A DNA stretch of 15,880 nucleotides from Cudoniella acicularis (taxonomy: Eukaryota; Ascomycota; Leotiomycetes; Helotiales; Helotiaceae): the NCBI GenBank assembly GCA_013054445.1, contig JAAMPI010001334.1:1-15880 (forward strand), written 5' to 3'. The notes beneath the pieces were generated by a model that saw nothing but the letters and a program-made list of their open reading frames with translations, ran no database searches and was not told the DNA's origin. Position 1 is the first letter of the stretch, and each line of letters starts with the position of its first letter. A program made the position numbers and the translations under genes. Shown here one piece after another: positions 7,415 to 15,880 of the stretch.

Positions 7415-9041
7415 CTAAGTAGATATCAGGAAATCGAGAACGACAACACTGCTTTCTTCCCCTTTGGTCCTCGAGAATACTGACAGAATATCAGATTCCT
7501 CTAGCCTTTGTATGTCAACCAAGGGTTCGCCATCATACCCGTTGCCCGACCAGATAGTTTCAAACGTCTGATATCCTTGATCCTTTCTTGCTTGCATAAT
7601 GCTGAGGCTATCATCAAAATTCCCAGCCAGGACAACATAGACGTTGCTCTTTTTATCAACGCACATACTTCCCCTTGGTCCAGTTTCTGATGGGGCCGAA
7701 ACACTTGACACCACCTTTTTGGTCCAGTTTCCTTCACAACGTAAGCTTCAATCACAAACACACATCTAGACTTACCTGAGATACCCCGGTAGTACACAAT
7801 CCATCTTTCCTCGTTATTGATCTTCTCTCGATTAAGCGCCCAGAAGCCACCATCCCAATCGGTCGCCTGGGCCTCTTGATTCAATATACCACTTCCCATC
7901 GGAATCTCAAACACTCTTACGCCAGCAGCTTCCGGCATTATAGAATTGCTACTTCCTTCTTTTGGTGGATCTCCAACAATCGCCAGATTGCGACCATCTG
8001 ATGCCCTCCAGGTCTTACCGCAGTCTTCGGAGAATGCATAATTGAGATCATGATTGTTCTCTGGACCATTGGGACCGGCTTGCTGTTTATGCGCATCCAA
8101 CGAAGCAGATTCTGGAAACACGACAAAATTGCGATAGCACCACGAAATGTGCAACCGGGCCATGCGGTAGTCGATTCCATTGATATACGGACTGTTGGAA
8201 ACACCTGTGAGGTGTTGCCCGAGAAAAGTATATTCGTGAGTGTTCGATGAGTATTTGAACAGTACATCCGAACCTTGACCTGCTCTACAGCAACGGTGAT
8301 AAGTAGGATACCCCAATAGTAGCTCTTTGAATTAATAACAAAGTGGCGGGTTTTGGACTCACTGGCCAATACGATAGGTAAGTAGAAGATCTTTATCGAT
8401 ATTAACAAAACGAGGATACGTGACTTCTTTCATGAGCTCATTCATAGCCTCGTTGTGAGGTAAGCCTGGCAAGAAGTCTTCCGTATCGGTGAATTCAGAT
8501 GTACTCCAGCTTTCATGTGAAGTTTCAGCACTCTTTCCAGATTTCGAAATTCTAAACCGCATCCTGCAATATTTGGGTCAGCTTGCCAAAGCAAAGTTAA
8601 GCGGCGAAATCTTGCCTATCGCAGTGGTGGTCGAAGGCACAATGGATAGTTCCGTCCCCTTTGGCAACGCCAATTGAAATAATATTATGTCCATCGTCCG
8701 CAATTTGATCGTAATCGTCGAACGTGATGGTTTCCCAGTGTGCTTGCGCCGTGTAGATTTTTGAGAGGTCGATTTTACGCCGACTTAGGTTCACATGGCA
8801 AACACCGGTATTTTTACTGTCTTCAGTATAGAAAGCCGCATATTGCCATCCATTTACTGTCGTTATTGCATTCTGCTGGAATGAATTGGCATTGATTCGG
8901 TGTTTTCGTTGAGGATCCTTTCCAAGGACAGATATGAGGGGACTTTGAAGCATCTCTCCAAACCCTCCTAGGAACCTGGACGTAAATATTTACCTTAAAA
9001 ATATGGTCCGAGAATCGTCTAGGCAACTTGAAGGCATCAAG
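7415..9041 (-). CDS. BNR/Asp-box beta-propeller protein, putative polysaccharide-active enzyme; 5' end unresolved
   Basis: Resembles the fungal 'BNR repeat-containing family member' proteins (BNR_4 type), predicted seven-bladed beta-propellers related to some polysaccharide lyases; the activity here is inferred. Exons: 8953 (or further up)-8616, 8563-8363, 8284-7776, 7731-7415. Joined, they give 454 residues from the Met at 8953. Recognisable parts: MLQSPLISVLGKDPQRKHRI, NANSFQQNAITTVNGWQYAA, DDGHNIISIGVAKGDGTIH, FDHHCD, TYPRF, LNYAFSEDCGKTWRASDG (Asp-box-like), and TGPRGSMCVDKKSNVYVVL. Upstream of 8953 the similarity seems to continue as LPRRFSDHIFKVNIYVQV in a frame one base off, with no good start codon. 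A one-base insertion near 8968-8972 would explain this, so the gene may be broken. No signal peptide could be seen because the N-terminus is missing. Divergent from the transporter at 9634. Confidence 0.75.
8285..8362 (-). other. GT-AG intron in the propeller gene
   Basis: Donor GTGAGT, acceptor TGTAG, 78 nt. Removal joins LLLTYRIGQ to AGQGSDVLFKY. A second GT-AG intron at 7732-7775 (44 nt, donor GTAAGT, acceptor GAAG) joins VYYRGISG to NWTKKVVSS. Confidence 0.85.
8564..8615 (-). other. GC-AG intron in the propeller gene
   Basis: The donor is AG|GCAAGA, the acceptor TTGCAG, and the length 52 nt, with GCTGACC as a possible branch site. Removal joins DHHCDR to MRFRISKSGKS in one frame. No GT donor nearby gives an open join. 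Confidence 0.8.
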
Positions 9042-9633
9042 TCGACTACTTCGAATGGTGAACGTCTACAATCTTCACTTCGCAACAAAGCGCATGCCAT
9101 ATAGCTACCGATAATTTGTATATCATACCCGTACCCACAGTTTTTCTGTCGAGACAATTTTATCCGCCTATCCCATCTTCGGTGTAGGTTGAATTCAACC
9201 ACCACTGCGTCGGCGCATCATGTCCCGGATTCGCCAGAAGTCAACAACCCCGCGATGCTCCACAGTTACCCCGGGCATTAAGTGCCGGGAGCAGCCAGTC
9301 CCTGCTCTTGAAGCTTGTATTTCCTTGTCCGAGGCACATGCGTTACGGGTTGCGCTACTCTATTCAGCCTTGACCCGAGTGGAAATGAAGGTGAGATTTT
9401 CGCTGGATAGGGATATTCGAGCGGTGGTGACACCCCATGACCCCGCATATCTGGTATAGGCCTTACAATTATCCGTGCAATCTTGCAGCTGATAATGCAC
9501 ATTTCTACTTATGTATAGTTCACTTCCTCCTTCACTTCGTCAGATCTGAGGCATATAAGCGTATAGCTCATTATATGCAAGAGCTAGGCGGTTTTTCTAG
9601 AAACCGCCGAATCAGTTACTGGGAGAATCCAAG
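9042..9633. promoter_or_regulatory. Divergent intergenic region between propeller gene and MFS transporter
   Basis: The propeller gene reads left and the transporter reads right, so this stretch should hold both promoters, plus any missing 5' exon of the propeller gene (a 71-codon minus-strand frame at 8990-9205 cannot be joined convincingly). An 8-bp-arm inverted repeat lies 26 bp before the transporter ATG. A TATA-like GCATATAAG is near 9551-9559. Confidence 0.5.
9587..9608. promoter_or_regulatory. Perfect inverted repeat with TTCTAGAA core before the transporter start
   Basis: GGCGGTTT and AAACCGCC are perfect 8-base arms around TTCTAG. The centre spells TTCTAGAA, the head-to-head nTTCnnGAAn arrangement of a minimal heat-shock element. 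It could equally fold as a GC-rich hairpin in the 5' leader. It lies 26 nt before the ATG. Confidence 0.55.
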
Positions 9634-11793
9634 ATGTTCTACACTAAGAGTAGCAAGGTCGACAGGACTACAGTCACAGGCGCCTCCCACTTGAACAACA
9701 AGGTGGGACCGTGGTGGAATGATCCTGGATTGAGGACATTGAACTTCTTAATCTTTATCCCTCTTATGAGCGAATATGTCCAAGGTTATGATGCCAGTCT
9801 CATCAACAATTTCCAACAGCTTGCTCAATGGCAAAATGGTATGTGAATCAAATGGGATTGGGGCGTCAACTTCTAACTGAGATGTTGCAGATTTTCATCA
9901 TCCGACTGGATCTCTACTCGGCTTCTTAAGTGCCAGTTATTGGGTTGGAAATGTCATCGGTGTCTTCTTCATTACCCCATTATCAGATAGATATGGCAGA
10001 AGAATGGCCATGTTCTTTGGTAGCATCGTGGCTATTATTGGTACCGCATTGTGTACCGGGGCCGTGAATGGTTTGTTAGAATTCCCCTAAATGTGAAATT
10101 TTTTCTCATTCTTGCATATAGCGGGTATGTTCATTGCCGGACGCTTGCTGCTTGGGATTGGCGGCGTGGTCGTCGGGGCAATTGGTCCAGTAGGTATATG
10201 AAACCTAAATATTGGATGTGGACTAATAGGAATGCAGGTCCTCGTTGCTGAATTGGCTTATCCAAGTAAGTTGAAATGTCATTAATCAGATGAAATATAA
10301 GCTGATTCGTTCAATAAGGTCAGAGAGCAACCGCGACGGCGTTATCCAATACCCAATACTCTATGGGTTAGTTTCCTCCTATCTCAACATACAATCACAT
10401 TTAAAGCGAATAATCTCGCTCACTCTGCCTGTGACAGGTTCTATCATAGCAGCATGGATAACGTTTGGTAAGATTCCGTAGCTGAAAAAATTCAAAATTC
10501 AATATTAATTCACAACAGGCACGTTCCGTTTAAGCTCGACCTGGGCGTGGCGCATACCTGCAGTATTCCAGGCTCTCCCGTCAGTTCTCCAAGCACTTGT
10601 AAGTCAATCTCCTCAGCATTACTCTGCCAGGGTCTAGCGCTCTTAGTAAGGTTCCACAATGGATTACGCTAACCGTTCTATCCCGTTGGCAGGGAATATT
10701 CTTTCTACCAGAAAGTCCAAGATGGCTTGTGAGCAAAGGACGAGAAGAAGCCGCCCTCGATGTACTAGCGAAATACCATGCCAATGGCGATCGAGAAGAT
10801 GAGGTTGTACAATTCGAATTTCAAGAGATCGTGGGTACCATCGAGTTGGAAATCGCCGCAAAGCAAACTACATGGAGCTCTATTTGGCGGACACCTGGAA
10901 ATAAGTGGCGTATATTCATCATGATATGTAAGTTTTTGGTGAAGGATTTCGTGTATTCCGTAGTCATGTTTAGGAGTTCCCGAGCTCAACTCCGAATTTG
11001 GCCACTGGACATGTTGAAAATGTTTTGCTAATATATGATATTTTATTAGGGTTTGGGATCTGTAAACAGTGGTCAGGTAATGGGGTCGTCTCTTACTATT
11101 TGCATACTGTATGTCATTTCTACCTCACTTCAATTGCTTGCAGCTGATTTCTTCAAGATGCTTGACGACGTCGGAATTACCACAACAATTGACCAGACAC
11201 TCATTACTGCCACGTCGCAAATGTTTTCCTTCGCATGCTCTGTCGGCTTCGCATTCCTTCCCGGCAGAGTTGGTCGAAGGCCTCTACTTCTTTGGTCAAT
11301 GTTCCTTATGTGGGTAGTCTTCACCATTATTACAATTCTCACCGGAGTCTTCACCAACACAGGATCAAAACCTGCCTCTTATGCTTCGGTGGCGTTCATT
11401 TATCTCTACTCCGGTGTTCACAATCTAGGCTGGACCGGAGCCATGATGCTGTACGTCGTCGAGATCCTTCCCTATACCATGCGAGCCAAGGGCATTTCTC
11501 TCTTTTGGCTGGTCACTGGTTTAGCAGGCGCTTTCAACACTTATGTGAACCCCATCGGCTTGGCGGCGTTTGGATACAAATTTTACTATTTTTATGTCGC
11601 CTGGATTGCCGTGGAATTCTTCGTTGTATTTTGGCAATGTCCGGAAACCATGGGCACAAGTTTAGAGGACGTTGCGTTGATAATTGAGGGCGACAAAGCC
11701 ACGATCAGTAAGGCGAATCCTGTTGCTGAGGTATTGGCGAATAAGGCTGGGACTACGACAGGAGGTACTGAACATGTGGAAAAATTGGATTAA
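9634..11793 (+). CDS. MFS sugar transporter, lactose/oligosaccharide permease type
   Basis: Twelve-TM sugar/proton symporter of the plasma membrane by family. Ten exons: 9634-9838, 9891-10070, 10122-10189, 10238-10265, 10319-10366, 10438-10467, 10519-10598, 10693-10927, 11050-11108, 11158-11793. All joins keep frame, giving 522 residues with no lesion. Landmarks: SEYVQGYDASLINN in TM1 (about 46-59), QWQNDFHHPTGSLLG, PLSDRYGRR (98-106, loop 2-3), GRLLLGIGGVVVGAIGP, RATATALSNTQYSMG, FFLPESPRWL (PESPR, about 219), CKQWSGNGVVSYYLH (about 296-310, replacing QQxxGxN), PGRVGRRPLLLW (346 on; the usual Asp before R-x-G-R-R is replaced), and CPETMG with LEDV (about 472-482). The long loop SKGREEAALDVLAKYHANGD is typical of the fungal lactose permease/cellodextrin transporter branch. 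Substrate is not readable; a di- or oligosaccharide or rhamnose-type sugar is possible. Divergent from the propeller gene. Confidence 0.93.
10238..10467 (+). other. Run of very short exons in the transporter
   Basis: Exon 4 (10238-10265) is 28 nt, exon 5 (10319-10366) is 48 nt and exon 6 (10438-10467) is 30 nt. The surrounding introns have GTAGGT, GTAAGT, GTTAGT and GTAAGA donors and AG acceptors. Together they encode VLVAELAYPS, QRATATALSNTQYSMG and SIIAAWITFG, all expected family sequence. Confidence 0.85.
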
Positions 11794-12699
11794 ATTGAGT
11801 GGCACAAGGTACGAATCTATCTTTCAGCTATCATCTAGTGTTTTCATGGTGTCGTATCGCGATGGCACACGCAACACTTCAATCAAATTCACTACATGCA
11901 GATTATTTTCTCTTATAGAACACATAAGTAGAATACTGAGATACTCTTCCTTTGCGCAACTGGTATTTCCAGAATATATGTGTTGCGGGAGTCGTTCATT
12001 TTTCGAAGTGATTGCGACGAATCTACGACGCGCCTTGAGTCTCGGGTTGGTTGCGAGACTTTCGCATGCGCAATATAACATGCTAAACGATAAAAGAAGC
12101 CACTGCAAACGTTAAAACCCCTGCTAGAATTGCAACAGCTGGAATTCGGAAGCAGGTTTGTCGGCCACTCATCTCGTGCGAATCTGAAATCGTCCCTTCT
12201 CTTAGCACGTCCCGAAAGATGATTGGACAGTGAAGTCGACATCTAAGAAAAGAAAATAGTCATGGCTTCCCCATCCCCCATAACACAGGGTCTTTAAGGA
12301 TAATTTAAATATGTAGGGATGATCAAGGAACATAGCAATGGCTATTGGAGCCGCTTGCCCGATGATGGCGAAATCTCTCTTCTACAACCATTAACCGCTC
12401 AAACAGATAGATGAAGCCCAAAATATAATCCAGTAAACGGCGGCGGCTGTAGTCACGGTACTTGGTATCGTGGGGTAAAAGCGAGAAGGGCGAAACGCCA
12501 TGTGACGTTCTTAATCTGGATAATTGTAAGTTTCCTATCAGGATAATATTTGTCGGGCCTTAACTAATCGGGAACTTTCAGGTTTTCTCATAATAACGGA
12601 GGAACTCGTGCGCGATATGGATATAAAGGAAACGGAATCCCAAGGCTTGGCTCGGGCCTGACGGAATTTCAACGATTTTTGTTGTCATTTATTTTCAAG
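11794..12699. other. Intergenic region: 3' flank of transporter and promoter of the LPMO gene
   Basis: No supportable gene; open frames of 94-143 codons overlap one another on both strands and have no family signal. The right end carries the LPMO promoter with a TATA box and a CCAAG-G-CTTGG inverted repeat (12640-12650). GTGGGG at 12470-12475 fits the loose CreA consensus (SYGGRG), which is weak evidence. Confidence 0.55.
12622..12629 (+). promoter_or_regulatory. TATA box of the AA9 LPMO gene
   Basis: TATAAAGG 78 bp upstream of the ATG at 12700, a normal spacing for a fungal gene with a short leader. The stretch from it to the ATG contains no other ATG in a strong context. Confidence 0.6.
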
Positions 12700-13798
12700 A
12701 TGAAGGTCATCGCCTCCCTTTTTGTGTTGTCAGCGGTCGCGAATGCGCACTACGTCTTTCCATCCCTTGTTGTAAATGGTGCCGCTACAGCTGAATGGAA
12801 GAATGCAAGTGTTTACTATTATATTTACTCCCTCCCCATCCCATATCCATCTCTTCGCCAATTTCACATGTACTATCAACGCTGGATTTATGCACGATAT
12901 ATAAGTTAGTAAATGCTAATGGAACTCCTATAGGTCCGACAATGGACTGGATATCAAAGTAATGGTCCAGTGAAAGATGTTACGAGTGTGGATATAAGGT
13001 GTAACGTGGGCGCATCCACCAAATCAGCATCGACAATCGACGTGGCTGCAGGATCGACCCTGGGTTTCACAGCCAAGTCCAGCATCACACATCCAGGACC
13101 ACTACAAGTCTACCTGGCAAAGGTTCCTGCAGGCCAGACCGCGGCAGCTTGGGACGGAAGTGGAGACGTTTGGTTCAAGATCTTTGCTGAAGGTCCTAAA
13201 TTTGGTACTTCTTTGACTTGGCCTCCTCAAGGTATGACACAGTCCACAGAGACTATACACCTTTGAAATTTTTCCTAATCTGCGAAATAGGTGCTACTAC
13301 AGTTGACTTCAAGATACCTGCTTCTGTTCCTAGTGGCGAATATCTTGTCCGAATCGAAAGCATTGCACTTCGTAAGTACCCCGTGAAAAAACACTAGACA
13401 TTCTTCACACTTCTTCGGGTATTATGATACTTGCTTTTACAAGAGCATACGTCATAACAGCAGTACCATTTCATTCAAAAATCGCCATAAGCTTCCATCC
13501 AACAAACAAATTCTAACTCGCACACTTTTCATAGACTCGGCAAGCAGTGCAGGCGGAGCACAATTTTATATTTCTTGCGGCCAAATCAACGTCACCGGTG
13601 GTGGAAGCGCGACACTACCAGCTGGCGTTGCTTTCCCAGGAGCTTATAAAGCTACTGACCCCGGCTTGATGCTCAACATTTATTATCCAGTCGTAAGTCC
13701 CACTGTTCTAGTCGCATCGAATCACTAAAGTTTAGTTACTAAATAAATCTTAGCCCACCACGTACACACTTCCTGGACCTGTAGTCTGGACTGGTTGA
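12700..13798 (+). CDS. AA9 lytic polysaccharide monooxygenase (secreted, single domain)
   Basis: Copper enzyme that oxidatively cleaves cellulose or related beta-1,4-glucans outside the cell. Exons 12700-12804, 12934-13231, 13291-13371, 13535-13692 and 13754-13798 give 228 residues. Signal peptide [16 protein letters not shown] is followed by His17, which becomes the N-terminal histidine of the copper brace after cleavage ([11 protein letters not shown]). The second copper His is His88 in [14 protein letters not shown]. The axial Tyr is Tyr173 in [16 protein letters not shown], with Gln171 before it; His162 in IALHSASSAGG is the usual second-sphere His. Cys58 (DIRCN) and Cys176 likely form the conserved disulfide. 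An N-glycosylation sequon (NVT) follows at about 180. The protein ends at PGPVVWTG without linker or CBM1, so it is a plain catalytic domain. All expected residues are present, so it is probably active; regioselectivity cannot be read. Confidence 0.96.
12805..12933 (+). other. GC-AG intron in the LPMO gene
   Basis: AAT|GCAAGT donor, GCTAAT branch-like sequence and CTATAG acceptor, 129 nt. Only this phase-0 join gives EWKN followed by [16 protein letters not shown], the standard AA9 sequence; using the nearby GT shifts the frame. The other three introns (13232-13290, 13372-13534, 13693-13753) are GT-AG. Confidence 0.88.
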
Positions 13799-15559
13799 TA
13801 GCGCGAATGAAGAGGGGTAGTTTTGGGGTGACGGGGGTTGGAAGCGGAAGATAATTTGTTAGCTTTTGCGTAGTGTATGAAGAAAATTTGATGTATTCAA
13901 AATTGAAACCTGCGAGATTGAGATTTGCCCCATGTTGGCTCTTGAGAATGTGACACTAAATAAAGTAGCTAAAAAATCAGTTTACTCTTCCGTAGTATCT
14001 CGTCAAAAAGGTGGGGCGAGCGAATCCGTGATCGCTCATTCAATTTCGAGGGTCGTAATTCAGATAATAAGGTGCCTTCTCGTCTGTTATTCACGATGGA
14101 CGACCTCCGAATCCTCAGGGGTTGGATGGACTGTTACAGAGCAAAAAATTCTCAACAAACTTCTGTCCCGTTAATACCTCCAAACGTTTCGAGAAGTTCG
14201 AGACGGGTTCCTAGCCTCCCGTTTCCCACATACCCGAACTTGTCGCAAAAATGGAGAGATGCACAGCAAGTCACTGTTGGCCGTGATGAGTTGAATGGAA
14301 TCTTATAATTGCGTATATATTTACTTCAATCATGTGAAGCATGGGGCTGGTTTTACTAATTTTAGATTAATAAGAGTGATTAGTCCCCTGAACGAATCTC
14401 TCGAGCCTCTAGTCCTGGACTGTGATTTTACGGACTTAAAAGGTGAAGGAGATAGGTGAATAATGAAGGAGCGTAAAGGTAATTTGCAGAATGGGGTGCT
14501 ATTATTATTCTATGTGTGGAGTCAATCATTGCGGGTTTCTGGCCTGTACAGAAGACTAGTTTGATGTTAAGGGGTGAGCTAAATTTTGGCGCCAACTTAA
14601 GCGAGCGCGAATCCCCTGAGCCCCTGAATTATTAAGCGAGGATCTTTGAGAAAGTGGAACCGAAAATATTTTTTTTTGGTTTAAACAGAAGGAAATGAAC
14701 AGATTTTTCGATCACGAAAATTTTCTACAGGAAATATTTAAAGGCTCTCTTAAGTTTTCTGTGGCTGAATTTAGTAAATATGATTGAATTAAGCCGAAGT
14801 TCTTTGCTAATTTTCAGGCTTGATATCCATCGGATTATTTCCCAGAACCCTATTTGCTATCTCTTGAGTAGATTTATAAATCTCGCCTTTTCAAAAAATC
14901 CGTTTCTAGCTCGCGCGCTACAGGTTAAGGCGCAAATGACGATGTTCTAAAGAATCTGTACGTGCCGACGTTAAAACTCCCGGGGCTATACTATTAAGTA
15001 TAGCGCAAGGCTTTCAGGCGAAACACAATAAGACAAAAGAGTAACTCAAAAGCCGAATTCTTGGAAAATTCATGTGGCGTGCTAGGACTCCTAGATTGCA
15101 ACTTTATGATTCGGAGATTTCCATTGCTTACATGGCTGAGTAACTCCCCAGAATCCCAGTAAGTCAAAAGCTGATAGCCTAACGCGGGAACCCATTTTTA
15201 AATCCACAAACTTTATAGCCTAACCCCCGATCGTCTCACAATCCCTGAATCCCACAGTTACTGCACTCCTCACGAGGCAATGCGTATAAGCATCGCGCCC
15301 TCGCCTCCACCTGCGCCTTCCTAAATCAGGAGCCGTCTTCTATTGGTGGTTGCGCTGCAAGAGTCCCCACTCTCGTCTCATCCACCGCCATTTCGTACAT
15401 GCCCTCCTATCAGCCGCATGGAGCTAAAACAACCTTGCTACTTTGCTTGAGGCTCTGGATGGGGCAGCACATCTAGGTAGCTGCATACTATTTAGTGAGC
15501 ACTTCTCCCCGCCTTAGTCCTTAGCAGCTCTCGTGGTGTCTAGAACAAGATCATACGCG
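13799..15559. other. 1.76-kb AT-rich gene-free region
   Basis: The left end holds the LPMO 3' flank and the right end should hold the promoter of the gene at 15560 (a CCAAT box, read on the minus strand, sits at 15342-15346). Two overlapping plus-strand frames of about 80 codons (13932-14174, 14072-14308) have no recognisable family. Visible small structures are a hairpin at 14985-15004, the palindrome TTGGCGCCAA at about 14585-14594, and short direct repeats (TTAAGCGAG at 14597 and 14632; ATAGCCTAAC at 15174 and 15215). No transposon ends or tRNA seen. Confidence 0.5.
14985..15004. repeat. Perfect inverted repeat GCTATACT-ATTA-AGTATAGC
   Basis: Two perfect 8-base arms around a 4-base loop, in otherwise gene-free sequence. 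It could be a terminator-like hairpin or a factor site; nothing nearby decides. Confidence 0.7.
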
Positions 15560-15880
15560 ATGCCAAAATATTCGGATGCTGATACTGTCACGGTAGGAAC
15601 GGCGACTACATTCAAACGTTTTCTTTACGATATCAAAAATATACCCAGCGATGTGAAAACATGCATAGACGTCACAAATCGCGTGGATGAGGATCTCCAG
15701 TACACTATCGCGCTCCGGACCCGGCATCTAAAACAACTCTCTGAGATGCCGGAAGAATTGCAACGTCTCGATCGTATTATTGCGAGTACGACGCAGAGTC
15801 TTGTAGATATTGGACGCCTGTTGGAGTCTTGTAGGAAAGAGGGTAGTGATGGAAAGGTCACGATGATGGCGAAAGTCAAA
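15560..15880 (+). CDS. N-terminal part of a fungal protein of unknown function (runs off right edge)
   Basis: Starts at ATG 15560 (MPKYSDADTVTVGTAT) and stays open for all 107 codons to the window end, with no stop. The sequence is mostly helical and charged: FKRFLYDIKNIPSDVKTCID, VTNRVDEDLQYTIALRTRHL, EMPEELQRLDRIIASTTQSL, VDIGRLLESCRKEG. This pattern (a DVKTC segment, then RVxEDLQY, then a DIGRLLExCRKE ending) is one I associate with a widespread uncharacterised group in filamentous ascomycetes, possibly a helical N-terminal domain of larger proteins; that recall is not a database match. A CCAAT box lies about 215 bp upstream. No function is assigned. Confidence 0.7.
   Translation, partial: MPKYSDADTVTVGTATTFKRFLYDIKNIPSDVKTCIDVTNRVDEDLQYTIALRTRHLKQLSEMPEELQRLDRIIASTTQSLVDIGRLLESCRKEGSDGKVTMMAKVK

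Noticed and set aside
8990..9205. 71-codon minus-strand frame as the first exon of the propeller gene
   Set aside because: No splice pair joins it to the downstream frame without discarding the FSDHIFKVNIYVQV segment, and it has no signal peptide or family sequence.
13932..14308. Overlapping 78-80 codon frames
   Set aside because: No motif, no splice logic, and they overlap each other in different frames.

Overview
This window looks like nuclear DNA of a filamentous ascomycete (Pezizomycotina). The genes carry many 45-160 nt introns with fungal donor, CTAAC/CTAAT branch and AG acceptor signals. They include the filamentous-fungal pH-signalling arrestin PalF and an AA9 lytic polysaccharide monooxygenase (LPMO). 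The protein style resembles Leotiomycetes, but that placement is an inference. No bacterial, viral, CRISPR, tRNA or rRNA feature was found.

Left part, all on the minus strand. Positions 1-1659 hold a sugar-porter (MFS) gene cut by the left edge and broken by an in-frame TGA and a frameshift. Positions 2332-4870 hold palF (RIM8), whose two exons join well but whose second exon is interrupted by a one-base shift in a run of eight A. Positions 6284-6999 hold mnd1, the meiotic recombination partner of Hop2, with an intron directly after its start codon. Positions 7415 to about 9041 hold a BNR/Asp-box beta-propeller protein, a putative carbohydrate-active enzyme, whose 5' end is unresolved and probably frameshifted.

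Right part, all on the plus strand. Positions 9634-11793 hold an intact ten-exon MFS transporter of the lactose/oligosaccharide permease type, divergent from the propeller gene. Positions 12700-13798 hold an intact five-exon secreted AA9 LPMO. Positions 13799-15559 are AT-rich and empty of recognisable genes. At 15560 an open reading frame of unknown function starts and runs off the right edge.

As a system, the window combines plant-polysaccharide use (LPMO, putative beta-propeller lyase or hydrolase, two sugar transporters) with an ambient-pH signalling gene and a meiosis gene. The LPMO, propeller and 9634 transporter could form a small carbohydrate-use neighbourhood, which is an inference from proximity. 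The most notable points are three disrupted genes on the minus strand, two GC-AG introns, three P[ST]AP motifs in the PalF tail, and a hairpin carrying a heat-shock-type core just before the intact transporter. I did not find a convincing new multi-gene system.
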